Below, piece after piece: positions 47,211 to 56,607 of a stretch of 64,000 bases of DNA (the first letter of the stretch is position 1; each line of letters begins with the position of its first letter). Source of the DNA: Gammaproteobacteria bacterium (GTDB taxonomy: Bacteria; Pseudomonadota; Gammaproteobacteria; Pseudomonadales; Azotimanducaceae). Made by a program: the position numbers and the translations under genes. Location of the stretch: assembly GCA_002725995.1 (NCBI GenBank), contig PBRQ01000037.1, positions 54,861 to 118,860 of the forward strand, given 5' to 3'. The notes under the pieces are model-generated. The model worked only from the letters and a program-made list of their open reading frames with translations. It was not told where the DNA came from and searched no databases.

Positions 47211-49811
47211 ATGTCCGATTTTGACAGTCATATAACTACCATCAATATTGAAGATGAATTGCGTCAGTCGTATCTTGACTACGCAATGAGCGTCATCGTC
47301 GGCCGAGCTCTGCCGGATGTTCGCGATGGTCTGAAGCCCGTGCATCGAAGGGTGTTGTTCGCAATGAATGATCTGAACAATGCCTTCAACCGTCCATACA
47401 TGAAGTCCGCGAGGATTGTTGGTGATGTCATCGGTAAGTATCACCCCCATGGTGACAATGCGGCCTACCATACTATCGTGCGCATGGCGCAGAATTTTAG
47501 TATGCGCTACACGCTTGTTGATGGTCAGGGAAATTTTGGCTCTCTGGATGGCGATAATGCTGCAGCTATGCGATACACCGAAATCCGCATGCAGAAGATC
47601 GCCCATGAGTTGCTGGCTGATCTCGACAAGGAGACGGTAGACTTCGTTGATAACTATGACGGCACTATTCAGATGCCTGAAGTATTGCCGTCGCGGGTCC
47701 CCAATCTGCTGGTCAATGGATCAAGTGGTATCGCTGTTGGCATGGCGACAAATATACCGCCACATAATCTGACCGAAGTTGTCAACGCCTGTCTCGCTCT
47801 GATTGATAATCCTGACCTGGATGTCGATGGGTTGATGGAGTATGTGCAGGGCCCTGATTTTCCAACCGCGGCGATCATCAACGGTCGTGGCGGCATCGTA
47901 CAGGCATACAGGACGGGTCGAGGTCGTATAAAGGTCCGTGCCCGGTGTGATATCGAAGAGAACGAAAAAAACGGCAAACAGACGATCATCATCAAAGAAA
48001 TTCCTTACCAGGTGAATCGTGCCAGGCTCCTCGAAAAAATTGCCGAACTGGTGAAAGACAAGAAAATTGAGGGGATCACGGAGTTGCGTGATGAATCTGC
48101 TACCGATACGAGAATAGTGATCGAACTCAGGCGTGGTGAGGTGGGCGATGTTGTACTCAACAACCTTTATGCCCAGACCCAGTTACAGAACGTGTTCGGC
48201 ATCAACATTGTTGCCCTAGTAGAAAATGAGCCCAAGATCCTCAACCTGAAGCAGGTGCTTGAGCACTTTGTTTTGCACCGTCGGCGCGTGGTTACCCGTC
48301 GCACCGTTTACCTGCTAAAGAAGGCGAGGGCAAGGGGACATGTTCTGGAAGGGCTCGCCGTCGCCCTATCGAATATTGATCCGGTAATAGCGCTTATCAA
48401 GAATTCGGCCAATGCCCAGGAAGCCCGGGAAAGGCTGGTCGCTGAACCCTGGAAATCTGAAAACGTCAGTCAGATGCTGGAAAAGGCGGGGCCGGATGCA
48501 GCGAAACCGGAAGAACTGGATGCCAAGTATGGCCTGAAAGATGACGGCAACTACTATCTTTCCCCGGAGCAGGCTCAGGCGATCCTGGAGATGCGACTGA
48601 ATCGTCTCACCGGGCTCGAACAGGGGAAGCTACTCGAAGAGTACAGGGAGATCATAGACACCATCAGTGAATTGCTGGAAATACTCAATGACCCGGCCCG
48701 ACTGATGCAGATTATTCGGGAAGAGTTAATAGAAATTCGTAACGAGTATGGGGATGAGCGCCTGACGGAGATCATAGAATCCCAGGAAGATCTGACCATG
48801 GAAGACTTGATCTCCGAGCAGGATATGGTGGTCACCCTGTCAAATGGAGGCTATGCCAAGACCCAGCCGATTGATACCTACCAGGCTCAGAGACGTGGCG
48901 GGCGTGGCAAGATGGCGAGCAGTGTCAAGGAGGAAGACTACATTGAGCGTCTTATGGTGGCCAACACTCACGATACGATTTTGTGTTTCACCAATGTCGG
49001 CAAGGTCTATTGGTTGCGTGTATTCCAGATTCCGCCCGCCAGCAGGACGGCCCGCGGCCGGCCCGTCGTCAATATACTTCCTCTTGGTGAGGAGGAACGA
49101 ATAACGGCCATGTTGCCCATACATGAATACCGGGATGACCAGTTCATATTCATGGCAACTTCAAATGGTACCGTCAAGAAAACATCCCTCATGGATTTTT
49201 CAAGGCAGCGAAGCACAGGTCTGATCGCGATTGAACTGGAAGAGGGCAATACACTGGTTGGCGTTTCGGTCACCGATGGTTCCAAGGATGTGATGCTGTT
49301 TGGCAGCGGTGGAAAAGTTATCCGCTTTAAGGAGTCTGATGTTCGTGCCATGGGCAGAACAGCCCGCGGTGTCCGGGGGATCAAACTGAAGACGGGTGAA
49401 AAAGTCATTTCTCTGATTATTCCAGAAACAGATGGCCAGCTATTGATCGCGAGTCACAATGGTTATGGTAAGCGCAGTCAAGTCGAGGATTTTTCGGTTA
49501 TTGGCCGTGGCGGGCAGGGAGTCATTGGTTTGAAACTCTCTGCAAGAAACGGTGACATGGTTGGCGCTACCCAGGTATTTCCGGGTGATGAAGTGTTTCT
49601 TATCAGTGATCAGGGCACACTGGTCAGGACTAGAATTGATGAAGTTTCGCTGCTGGGGAGGAATACCCAGGGCGTTCGGCTTATTAATCTTGCCGGTGGT
49701 GAGCACCTGGTTGGATTGGCGCGGGTCCAGGAACCAGAGAACAGTAGTGATATAGTTGATGATGAGGCTATTGCTGACGGGACTATTAGTGACGAGACTC
49801 CCGACAATTAG
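47211..49811 (+). CDS. gyrA: DNA gyrase subunit A
   Basis: This full-length 866-residue type-IIA topoisomerase subunit has a winged-helix/tower region, the catalytic Tyr in [11 protein letters not shown] (about residue 122), and the C-terminal beta-pinwheel with the GyrA box QRRGGRG (about 560). Residue numbering matches E. coli in the first 90 residues. The quinolone-resistance-determining region reads [10 protein letters not shown], that is Asn83 and His87 in place of the usual Ser83 and Asp87. The C-terminus ends in an acidic tail. Confidence 0.97.
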   Translation: MSDFDSHITTINIEDELRQSYLDYAMSVIVGRALPDVRDGLKPVHRRVLFAMNDLNNAFNRPYMKSARIVGDVIGKYHPHGDNAAYHTIVRMAQNFSMRYTLVDGQGNFGSLDGDNAAAMRYTEIRMQKIAHELLADLDKETVDFVDNYDGTIQMPEVLPSRVPNLLVNGSSGIAVGMATNIPPHNLTEVVNACLALIDNPDLDVDGLMEYVQGPDFPTAAIINGRGGIVQAYRTGRGRIKVRARCDIEENEKNGKQTIIIKEIPYQVNRARLLEKIAELVKDKKIEGITELRDESATDTRIVIELRRGEVGDVVLNNLYAQTQLQNVFGINIVALVENEPKILNLKQVLEHFVLHRRRVVTRRTVYLLKKARARGHVLEGLAVALSNIDPVIALIKNSANAQEARERLVAEPWKSENVSQMLEKAGPDAAKPEELDAKYGLKDDGNYYLSPEQAQAILEMRLNRLTGLEQGKLLEEYREIIDTISELLEILNDPARLMQIIREELIEIRNEYGDERLTEIIESQEDLTMEDLISEQDMVVTLSNGGYAKTQPIDTYQAQRRGGRGKMASSVKEEDYIERLMVANTHDTILCFTNVGKVYWLRVFQIPPASRTARGRPVVNILPLGEEERITAMLPIHEYRDDQFIFMATSNGTVKKTSLMDFSRQRSTGLIAIELEEGNTLVGVSVTDGSKDVMLFGSGGKVIRFKESDVRAMGRTARGVRGIKLKTGEKVISLIIPETDGQLLIASHNGYGKRSQVEDFSVIGRGGQGVIGLKLSARNGDMVGATQVFPGDEVFLISDQGTLVRTRIDEVSLLGRNTQGVRLINLAGGEHLVGLARVQEPENSSDIVDDEAIADGTISDETPDN

Positions 49812-49823
49812 GAAAACTAACGA

Positions 49824-50072
49824 AGGGTTGCAATGCGACAATCGTGTTAGATCCAGAAAACAATCACTTTGAAGGAAGGGGTGCCCGGCCGAGGGGCCGC
49901 CTAGGACACCTGCTCGATGTCTAAAGACGGACAAGAACTAGCTAGATCCTGTCCATAAGTAGAAAAAATTGACAACGGGTTACAACACAACGACAGTGTT
50001 AGATCTACAAAACAATCACTTAGAAAGGAACTAGCCCGCTCGATGTCTAATAACGCACAGGAACTAGCCAAA
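49824..50072 (+). repeat. Degenerate tandem duplication of the pheA leader and first codons
   Basis: Copy 1 (about 49824-49946) and copy 2 (about 49974-50072) share GGGTT(G/A)CAA, GTGTTAGATC, AAAACAATCACTT, AAGGAA, GCTCGATGTCTAA and CA(A/G)GAACTAGC. Copy 2 ends in the real pheA start. Copy 1 carries an extra GC-rich 30-base hairpin (GTGCCCGGCCGAGGGGCCGCC). The duplication fills the space between gyrA and pheA, where serC often lies in related bacteria. Confidence 0.75.
49917..49958 (+). CDS. Possible 13-residue leader ORF, remnant copy of the pheA 5' end
   Basis: ATG 49917 lies in the same context (GCTCGATGTCTAA) as the pheA start at 50043 and encodes MSKDGQELARSCP before TAA. The first residues mirror PheA (MSNNAQELAK). 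It may simply be a dead duplicate, or it may act as a short upstream ORF. There are no phenylalanine codons, so classical attenuation by phenylalanine is not indicated. Confidence 0.3.
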   Translation: MSKDGQELARSCP

Positions 50073-51140
50073 CTTCGCCAGCGGATCGATCAACTGGACG
50101 AAGAAATCTTGAAATGCCTGAATGAGCGTGCCGAGTGTGCTGTGCAGGTGGCAGACGTTAAGAAGCTCGATTCTGAAGGTGTTGACCCCGTGTATTATAG
50201 ACCGGAGCGTGAAGCGCAGGTATTGCGTCGAATGACGGAGCTCAGTGAAGGTCCCCTGAGTAGCGAAAAGATTACCCAAGTGTACAGGCAGATTATGTCA
50301 GCGTGCCTCGCTCTGGAAAAGCCCCTGGAAGTTGCATATCTTGGCCCCGAAGGTACCTTCACCCAACTGGCAACATTGAAACAGTTTGGTGATTCCGTTG
50401 TCGGTTTGCCCATGGTCACAGTGGATGATGTGTTCAGGGAGGTCGCTTCGGAAAACTGCAACTATGGCGTGGTGCCGGTTGAGAATTCGTCTGAGGGTGT
50501 CATCAGCCACACACTGGATAACTTCCTTAGTTCCTCGCTGCAAATATGCGGTGAAGTTGAATTGCGGGTGCACCACCATCTTATGATCGCTCAGGACACG
50601 GATGAAACAAGGATCGAACGGATCTATTCCCATCAGCAAACGCTTGGGCAATGCAGGGGCTGGCTTGACAGTCACTACCCGGATACGCCGAATATAACGA
50701 CCACCAGTAACGCTGAAGCGGCACGAAAATTACTGGAAGAAAAGGGCGCGGCTGCCATTGCCGGGGAAATCGCGGCTGAAATCTATGGTTTACGCATTTT
50801 GTCCAAGAAGATTGAAGATCAGTCGGACAACACCACGCGTTTCTTAGTGGTAGGTCGGGATGATGTTGGGGTCAGCGGCAGCGACAAGACATCTATAATG
50901 GTATCGACTCATAACCAGCCAGGGGCCCTGTTTAAATTACTCGAGCCCTTTGACCGACATGATGTTTCGTTAACCTCCATTGAAACCAGGCCCTCCAAGA
51001 CCGGTATGTGGTCCTATGTCTTTTTCATTGATTTTGAAGGACACCGGGAAGACCAGGTGGTCAAGACAGTGTTGGATGAAATTGATAAGGATGCGCTCGA
51101 AGTCAAGATGCTTGGCAGCTACCCGCGGACCTTATCTTGA
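50043..51140 (+). CDS. pheA: Bifunctional chorismate mutase/prephenate dehydratase
   Basis: This 365-residue P-protein has an N-terminal AroQ chorismate mutase (about 5-90; LRQRIDQLDEEILKCLNERAE), a prephenate dehydratase domain (about 95-275; VAYLGPEGTFTQLA, CNYGVVPVENSSEGVI, DNTTRFLVVGR) and a C-terminal ACT domain (about 285-360; NQPGALFKLLEPF, LTSIETRPSK) that senses phenylalanine. It makes phenylpyruvate from chorismate. It is followed by hisC and tyrA. Confidence 0.96.
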   Translation: MSNNAQELAKLRQRIDQLDEEILKCLNERAECAVQVADVKKLDSEGVDPVYYRPEREAQVLRRMTELSEGPLSSEKITQVYRQIMSACLALEKPLEVAYLGPEGTFTQLATLKQFGDSVVGLPMVTVDDVFREVASENCNYGVVPVENSSEGVISHTLDNFLSSSLQICGEVELRVHHHLMIAQDTDETRIERIYSHQQTLGQCRGWLDSHYPDTPNITTTSNAEAARKLLEEKGAAAIAGEIAAEIYGLRILSKKIEDQSDNTTRFLVVGRDDVGVSGSDKTSIMVSTHNQPGALFKLLEPFDRHDVSLTSIETRPSKTGMWSYVFFIDFEGHREDQVVKTVLDEIDKDALEVKMLGSYPRTLS

Positions 51141-51275
51141 TAAAAAGTCTTGATAAACGGTGCTTGATGCGCAGTCTTGGCCAGCCGCCTTGATAAGTGG
51201 TCCTGATCAAAAGGACAGGGCAGCTAAGCTGTCGCTATGATCCCAAAAGAATAGTCAATTGAACTGATATAGGCT

Positions 51276-52376
51276 ATGTATATGGCAGATTTTATCAATC
51301 TTGCTTCTCCAGGCATAAGGGAACTGCAACCTTATATGCCGGGCAAACCCGTTGAAGAACTGGAGAGGGAACTGGGTCTGAGCAATGTCATCAAGCTTGC
51401 CAGCAATGAAAACCCACTAGGAGCGAGTCCAACTGTTCACTCAAGTATTCAGTCAGCGCTCAGCGAAGTCGCCCGTTATCCTGATGGCAGCGCCTATCTA
51501 CTGAAGAACAAGTTAAGTGAGTTCCTGGGGGTTGGTACTGAACAACTTACTATTGGCAATGGTTCCAATGATGTCCTGGAATTGCTGGCAAGAGTGTATT
51601 TGTCTGCGGATAACGAGTCGATAGTGTCACAACATTCCTTTGTTGTTTATCCGCTGGTAACCAGGGCTATCGGGGCGGGCTTGAAGGTAATTCCAGCGAA
51701 AAACCATTCTCAGGATCTTGGCGCAACCCTTGATGCTATTGGCGAAAAGACACGGATGGTATTTATTGCCAACCCCAACAACCCAACCGGCACATGGGTG
51801 CGCCAAAAGTTGTTGACTGAATTTCTTGATCAGGTTCGTGAGGATGTGCTGGTGGTGCTTGATGAAGCCTACTTCGAATACGTTGAGGAAGCGGAGTACC
51901 CGGATGGAATCTCATTGTGTAAGCACTATCCTAACCTGGTTGTGACCAGGACATTCTCCAAGGCCTATGGCCTTGCGGCGCTACGAATAGGGTACGCAGT
52001 GAGTAATCCGGATATTGCTGATTTGATGAATAGGGTTCGCCAGCCATTTAATGTTAATGCGATGTCGCTAGCCGCTGCACTCACTGCGCTTGATGATCAG
52101 GCCCACGTCAGGCGATCCGTAGAACTGAATAACAAAGGGCTTAGCTACCTTGGGCAGGAGTGTAAAAGGCTTGGTCTGGGCTATATCCCGTCGGTGGCAA
52201 ACTTCCTCACCATCAATTTTAGTCGTGATGCGATGCCCATATACGATAGTTTGCTGCACGAAGGCGTCATTGTCAGACCCATTGGCATATATGAATTGCC
52301 CAATCACCTGCGAGTGACGGTGGGGACAGAAGATGAAAACAGGCGACTTGTTGAAGCGCTGGAAAAAGTCCTATGA
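51276..52376 (+). CDS. hisC: Histidinol-phosphate/aromatic aminotransferase
   Basis: This 366-residue fold-type-I PLP enzyme has LASNENPLGASP, GNGSNDVLEL, FIANPNNPTGTW, LDEAYFEY, and the cofactor Lys in TRTFSKAYGLAALRIGYA. The position between pheA and tyrA suggests it serves the last step of phenylalanine or tyrosine synthesis as well as, or instead of, histidine. The start is ATG 51276 or ATG 51282. The 135-bp gap from pheA contains several CTTGATAA repeats. The stop overlaps tyrA by four bases. Confidence 0.92.
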   Translation: MYMADFINLASPGIRELQPYMPGKPVEELERELGLSNVIKLASNENPLGASPTVHSSIQSALSEVARYPDGSAYLLKNKLSEFLGVGTEQLTIGNGSNDVLELLARVYLSADNESIVSQHSFVVYPLVTRAIGAGLKVIPAKNHSQDLGATLDAIGEKTRMVFIANPNNPTGTWVRQKLLTEFLDQVREDVLVVLDEAYFEYVEEAEYPDGISLCKHYPNLVVTRTFSKAYGLAALRIGYAVSNPDIADLMNRVRQPFNVNAMSLAAALTALDDQAHVRRSVELNNKGLSYLGQECKRLGLGYIPSVANFLTINFSRDAMPIYDSLLHEGVIVRPIGIYELPNHLRVTVGTEDENRRLVEALEKVL

Positions 52377-53260
52377 GCGCAGCATTCGATAAAATATCCA
52401 TTGTCGGTTTGGGTCTGGTCGGTGCTTCAGTCGCTCTGGGATTAAAGAAAAGAGGATTCGTGGATCGAATATCTGCCTACGACACCGATGCGGAGTCATT
52501 GGAATTCGGTCTAAGTCGCTCGATAATTGATGAGAAAGCCACATCCATTGCGAATTGTGCAGAAGGGAGCGGCTTGCTGGTGCTCGCGGTACCAGTACGG
52601 TCTATTGCAGCATCCCTTGCCCAGCTGAAAGATGTCACTGCGATTATCACCGATGTTGGCAGCGTAAAGTCCCCTGTTTTGAAAGCAGGTGAGGAGATTT
52701 TTGGAGAATCGCCGGCAAACCTCGTGCCGGGTCACCCCATCGCCGGCTCAGAGCAACATGGAGTTGAAGCGGCCGATCCCAACCTGTTTGAAAATCACAA
52801 GGTTATCCTAACGCCAGCAGCCTCTACCGATGAGGGTGCCATTAATTCAGTGGAAGAAATGTGGCAGTGCCTCGGGGCAAGGGTAATTCGGATGTCTGCG
52901 GGGCATCACGATAGTGTATTTGCCCAGACGAGCCACTTACCTCACTTGCTGGCATATGCGCTGGTGGATACCCTTTCTGTCCAGGGGGATTCCCTGGAAA
53001 TATTTGAATATGCCGCTGGTGGTTTCAGGGACTTCTCCCGTATCGCAGCCTCAGATCCGGTAATGTGGCGGGATATTTTTGATGCCAATGGTGAGGAAGT
53101 GCTGGATATTATGGACAAGTATATGGATGAACTGACTGAGATTCGAACCCTGATCGCGGAAGGGAGAATGGGAGAACTGGAAGCGCTCTTCAAGCGGGCA
53201 AAGGTCGCAAGAGATCACTTTTCTTCCATTAACGTTCAGCCACGGAAAGCAAGTGATTAA
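52373..53260 (+). CDS. tyrA: Prephenate dehydrogenase
   Basis: This 295-residue NAD-dependent enzyme has a Rossmann motif ISIVGLGLVGASVALGLKKRG, the AVPVRS and ITDVGSVKSPV stretches, the substrate region VPGHPIAGSEQHGVEAA, and the catalytic His region SHLPHLLAYAL. It makes 4-hydroxyphenylpyruvate from prephenate. In Pseudomonas this position is a TyrA-AroA fusion. Here the protein ends after the dehydrogenase, and no aroA lies before cmk. Confidence 0.94.
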   Translation: MSAAFDKISIVGLGLVGASVALGLKKRGFVDRISAYDTDAESLEFGLSRSIIDEKATSIANCAEGSGLLVLAVPVRSIAASLAQLKDVTAIITDVGSVKSPVLKAGEEIFGESPANLVPGHPIAGSEQHGVEAADPNLFENHKVILTPAASTDEGAINSVEEMWQCLGARVIRMSAGHHDSVFAQTSHLPHLLAYALVDTLSVQGDSLEIFEYAAGGFRDFSRIAASDPVMWRDIFDANGEEVLDIMDKYMDELTEIRTLIAEGRMGELEALFKRAKVARDHFSSINVQPRKASD

Positions 53261-53349
53261 GCGAGCCCGCTTCGAGTCATGCTTTCCTAAAGAGAGTCCT
53301 GGTGGGATTCCTTGTGAGATTTCTTGTGAGAGCAATGGGAGAGACTGGG

Positions 53350-54057
53350 GTGGCTGAAGAAATACCGGTTATTGCCATCGATGGACCCGGTGGGTCAGGA
53401 AAAGGGGTGATCACCTATAAACTGGCGGCACATCTGGGGTTTCATATCCTGGATAGCGGTGCCCTCTACAGGATTATTGGCCTTGCGGCCCGAAATCACA
53501 GTGTTGAGCTTGATGGTGAGCCAGCTCTGGCGGAACTGGCAAGGACGCTGGACGTGCGTTTTGAGCCAACTCAAGATCCCGAAGCTCCCCTGCGAATTAT
53601 GCTTGAGGGCGCTGATGTTACCAAGGCATTGAGGACCGACGATGCAGCTCGTGATGCCTCACGGGTCGCGCCTCTGGCCAAGGTGCGCGAGAGCATAGGT
53701 GCGCTACAGCATTCTTTTAGGCAATTTCCGGGGCTGGTGGCTGACGGTCGGGATATGGGTACCGTCGTGTTTACTGATGCGGTGGTTAAAATCTATCTTA
53801 CTGCCAGTGCCGAGGCCAGGGCCGAAAGGCGCTATAACCAGTTGAAAGATAAGGATATTGGTGTTAATCTGCACGACCTTTTTGAGAGCATCCAGGCGAG
53901 GGATGAGCGGGATATGAAGCGAGCGGTTGCACCGCTTAAGCCTGCTCAAGATGCATATGTTATCGATAGTACCGCATTGGATATCGATCAGGTGTTTGCG
54001 CTGGTGCTTTCAGCAGTACAAGAAAAGCTGGCAGCAGTGAAAGATAAACTGGGTTGA
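53350..54057 (+). CDS. cmk: Cytidylate kinase
   Basis: This 235-residue NMP kinase from GTG 53350 has the P-loop IDGPGGSGKGVI, the CMP-binding LDSGALYRI, VADGRDMGTVVF, and the lid region RRYNQLKDKDIGVNL. It phosphorylates CMP and dCMP. GTG 53350 has GGGAGAG upstream at good spacing and gives the usual N-terminus. ATG 53335 and the track GTG 53302 are alternatives. It lies upstream of rpsA as in most gammaproteobacteria. Confidence 0.94.
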   Translation: MAEEIPVIAIDGPGGSGKGVITYKLAAHLGFHILDSGALYRIIGLAARNHSVELDGEPALAELARTLDVRFEPTQDPEAPLRIMLEGADVTKALRTDDAARDASRVAPLAKVRESIGALQHSFRQFPGLVADGRDMGTVVFTDAVVKIYLTASAEARAERRYNQLKDKDIGVNLHDLFESIQARDERDMKRAVAPLKPAQDAYVIDSTALDIDQVFALVLSAVQEKLAAVKDKLG

Positions 54058-54138
54058 TCCGGACTACCAACGATAAGAAGTTCCAGAATATACCTGAATA
54101 CTAATAGGACCCGCGCGGTTGGTGCGTGGTTAGAAACG

Positions 54139-54151
54139 GGGCCATCGGCCC
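54139..54151 (+). promoter_or_regulatory. Leader hairpin just upstream of the rpsA ribosome site
   Basis: GGGCC-ATC-GGCCC (54139-54151) forms a compact five-base-pair stem ending 12 bases before the rpsA ATG and touching the Shine-Dalgarno AGGAAAA. Ribosomal protein S1 represses its own mRNA through leader structure in E. coli, so this hairpin could take part in such control. The link is inference. Confidence 0.4.
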
Positions 54152-54163
54152 AGGAAAATTTTA

Positions 54164-55846
54164 ATGAGCGAGAGTTTTGCGGAGTTATTTGAAGAAAGTT
54201 TAAAGACCATCGATATGAATTCCGGTTCCATTATCACCGGTGTCGTTGTAGATGTAGATAATGAATGGGTCACGGTTCATGCCGGGCTCAAATCTGAAGG
54301 GGTTATCCCAAGATCCCAATTCCTAAGTGACAGCGGCGTAATGGAAGTTGCGGTCGGCGATACGGTCCAGGTTTCAATGGACGCCGTCGATGATGGCTTT
54401 GGTGAAACACGTCTGTCCCGTGAAAAAGCTAAACGTGCCGAAGCCTGGCAAATGCTTGAGCATGTGTACGAAGAACAGGAAATCATAAAAGGAACCATCA
54501 GTGGTCGCGTTAAGGGCGGCTTCACCGTTGAAATCCGCGATGTGCGAGCATTCCTTCCTGGTTCCCTGGTCGATGTCAGACCCCTGAAAGAGAGCGAGCA
54601 GTTGGAAGGTCAGGAACTGGAATTCAAGGTGATCAAACTTGACCAGAAACGCAATAATGTTGTGGTATCAAGAAGGTCAGTTCTCGAGGAAGAAAACAGT
54701 GCAGAACGAGAGGCGCTGTTGGAGAGCCTACAGGAAGGTCAGGAAGTTAAGGGTATCGTCAAGAACCTTACTGACTATGGTGCATTCGTTGACCTCGGCG
54801 GTGTTGATGGTCTGCTGCATATTACTGACATGGCCTGGAAGCGAATCAAACACCCCAGCGAAATCGTCGCGGTTGGTGATGAGATTAATGTCAAGATTCT
54901 GAAATTTGATCGTGAGCGAAATCGTGTTTCCCTGGGTCTCAAACAATTGGGTGAAGATCCTTGGGTCGCTATTACAAACCGTTACCCCGAAAGCACCCGT
55001 ACCATGGCTAGGGTCACTAATCTGACTGACTATGGTTGTTTTGCGGAGCTTGAGGAAGGTGTAGAAGGACTGGTTCACGTATCTGAAATGGATTGGACCA
55101 ACCGCAATATTCACCCGTCGAAGGTTGTCCAGGTAGGTGATGAAGTTGAGGTCAAGGTACTGGATATTGATGAAGAGAGGCGTCGCATATCACTGGGTAT
55201 CAAACAGTGCATAGGCAATCCCTGGGAAGAGTTCGCATTGCAGCACAGCAAAAATGACCGCATCAAGGGCTATATTAAGTCCATCACCGATTTTGGAATA
55301 TTCATTGGTCTTGATGGCAATATTGATGGCCTGGTGCACCTGTCTGACATTTCCTGGAATGAACTAGGTGAGCAGGCAGTCAGGCGGTTTACTAAGGGAG
55401 ATGAGATCGAAACGGTCATTCTTTCTATTGATGCCGAGCGTGAGCGAATCTCTTTAGGCCTCAAGCAGCTCGAAGAAGACCCATTCTCTAATTACGTGGC
55501 GGTGAATGAGCGTGGTGCTATCGTCACCGGTAATGTGAAGGAAGTCGACGCCAAGCAGGCAACCCTTGTACTTGCCGATGAGGTCGAAGGGATACTTAAA
55601 GCTTCTGAGATCAGTATGGATCATGTCGAAGATGCCCGAAATGCAGTAGGTGTTGGCGACGATATTGAAGTGAAGATAATCAGTATTGATCGCAAAAACC
55701 GCGCACTGGGCGTATCCATCAGGGCCAAGGATCTGGCGGATGAGGAAACGGCAGTTAAGGAACACAGAGAGAAGGAAGTTGATGTTAACCCAACAACTAT
55801 TGGTGACCTGATTAAGCAGCAGATGGATGGTGGGTCCACCGAATAG
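54164..55846 (+). CDS. rpsA: 30S ribosomal protein S1
   Basis: This 560-residue protein has six S1 (OB-fold) repeats: two N-terminal degenerate ones (about 20-90, 105-170) and four canonical repeats (starting about 190, 275, 362, 450) with motifs such as [29 protein letters not shown] and [28 protein letters not shown]1 helps mRNA bind the small subunit. The cmk-rpsA-ihfB order is conserved. The length matches the family. Confidence 0.97.
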   Translation: MSESFAELFEESLKTIDMNSGSIITGVVVDVDNEWVTVHAGLKSEGVIPRSQFLSDSGVMEVAVGDTVQVSMDAVDDGFGETRLSREKAKRAEAWQMLEHVYEEQEIIKGTISGRVKGGFTVEIRDVRAFLPGSLVDVRPLKESEQLEGQELEFKVIKLDQKRNNVVVSRRSVLEEENSAEREALLESLQEGQEVKGIVKNLTDYGAFVDLGGVDGLLHITDMAWKRIKHPSEIVAVGDEINVKILKFDRERNRVSLGLKQLGEDPWVAITNRYPESTRTMARVTNLTDYGCFAELEEGVEGLVHVSEMDWTNRNIHPSKVVQVGDEVEVKVLDIDEERRRISLGIKQCIGNPWEEFALQHSKNDRIKGYIKSITDFGIFIGLDGNIDGLVHLSDISWNELGEQAVRRFTKGDEIETVILSIDAERERISLGLKQLEEDPFSNYVAVNERGAIVTGNVKEVDAKQATLVLADEVEGILKASEISMDHVEDARNAVGVGDDIEVKIISIDRKNRALGVSIRAKDLADEETAVKEHREKEVDVNPTTIGDLIKQQMDGGSTE

Positions 55847-55857
55847 CGGTCTGATTT

Positions 55858-56157
55858 ATGACCAAATCGGAATTGATTGAGAAAATTGCTGAAGTCCAGA
55901 CCCAGTTGTCCGCTAAGGATGTGGAACTGGCGGTCAAGATGATGCTTGATCATATGGTTGACGTACTTGCTGCCGGCGAGCGGATCGAGATTCGTGGGTT
56001 TGGCAGCTTTTCTCTTCACTACCGTGCGGCAAGGCTCGGACGCAATCCAAAAACGGGTGAAAGGGTGGAGTTGGACGGGAAGTACGTTCCACACTTTAAA
56101 CCCGGCAAGGAATTAAGGGAGCGCGTGAATCTCGTCCTGCTTTCTAAAAAATCCTGA
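55858..56157 (+). CDS. ihfB: Integration host factor subunit beta
   Basis: This 99-residue HU/IHF-family DNA-bending protein has the arm sequence [27 protein letters not shown] with the Pro that intercalates into DNA. It pairs with IhfA to bend DNA at specific sites. It begins 11 bases after rpsA, the normal gammaproteobacterial position, and is followed by lapA. Confidence 0.96.
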   Translation: MTKSELIEKIAEVQTQLSAKDVELAVKMMLDHMVDVLAAGERIEIRGFGSFSLHYRAARLGRNPKTGERVELDGKYVPHFKPGKELRERVNLVLLSKKS

Positions 56158-56283
56158 AGTACTTCTTTGGTTGCCGGGGAAGGGTTGCCAGGGAAACTGT
56201 TTTCTTAAACGGTCACGCCCTGCCCCCGGATCTAGTAGAATATCGATGCCGCTGACAGGACGCTAGAAGAGGATACCTCGCTT

Positions 56284-56589
56284 ATGACACTGCTCAAAAA
56301 GTGGCTGTTCAGACTCGTGTTGTTAGCCATATTTACGGTTGCTCTATTGCTGGCGTCTGATAACAGCACAGAAGTGCCGCTCACATTTCTTGATTATCAG
56401 ACCCCCGTGTGGCCAATCTCCTGGTGGATGCTCGCTGCCTTTGTAATTGGTGTTCTATTTGGGACCCTTCTCAATACCTGGTCGAATACCAAGTTGCTTC
56501 TTAGCGCAAGAAATGCGAAGAGACAGGCAATAAAGTCCGCTCAGGAATTGAATGACGAGGCCAGCTTACTTACTTCTGATCCGAATTAA
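56284..56589 (+). CDS. lapA: Lipopolysaccharide assembly protein LapA
   Basis: This 101-residue inner-membrane protein has two helices (about 9-27 and 44-64), a DUF1049-like sequence (PLTFLDYQTPVWPISWWMLAAFVIGVLFGTLLN), and a basic cytoplasmic tail. With LapB it regulates the LpxC level and so LPS synthesis. It lies 18 bases upstream of lapB, the pairing found in E. coli. Confidence 0.92.
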   Translation: MTLLKKWLFRLVLLAIFTVALLLASDNSTEVPLTFLDYQTPVWPISWWMLAAFVIGVLFGTLLNTWSNTKLLLSARNAKRQAIKSAQELNDEASLLTSDPN

Positions 56590-56607
56590 GTATATTGTTG
56601 TCCTCCC

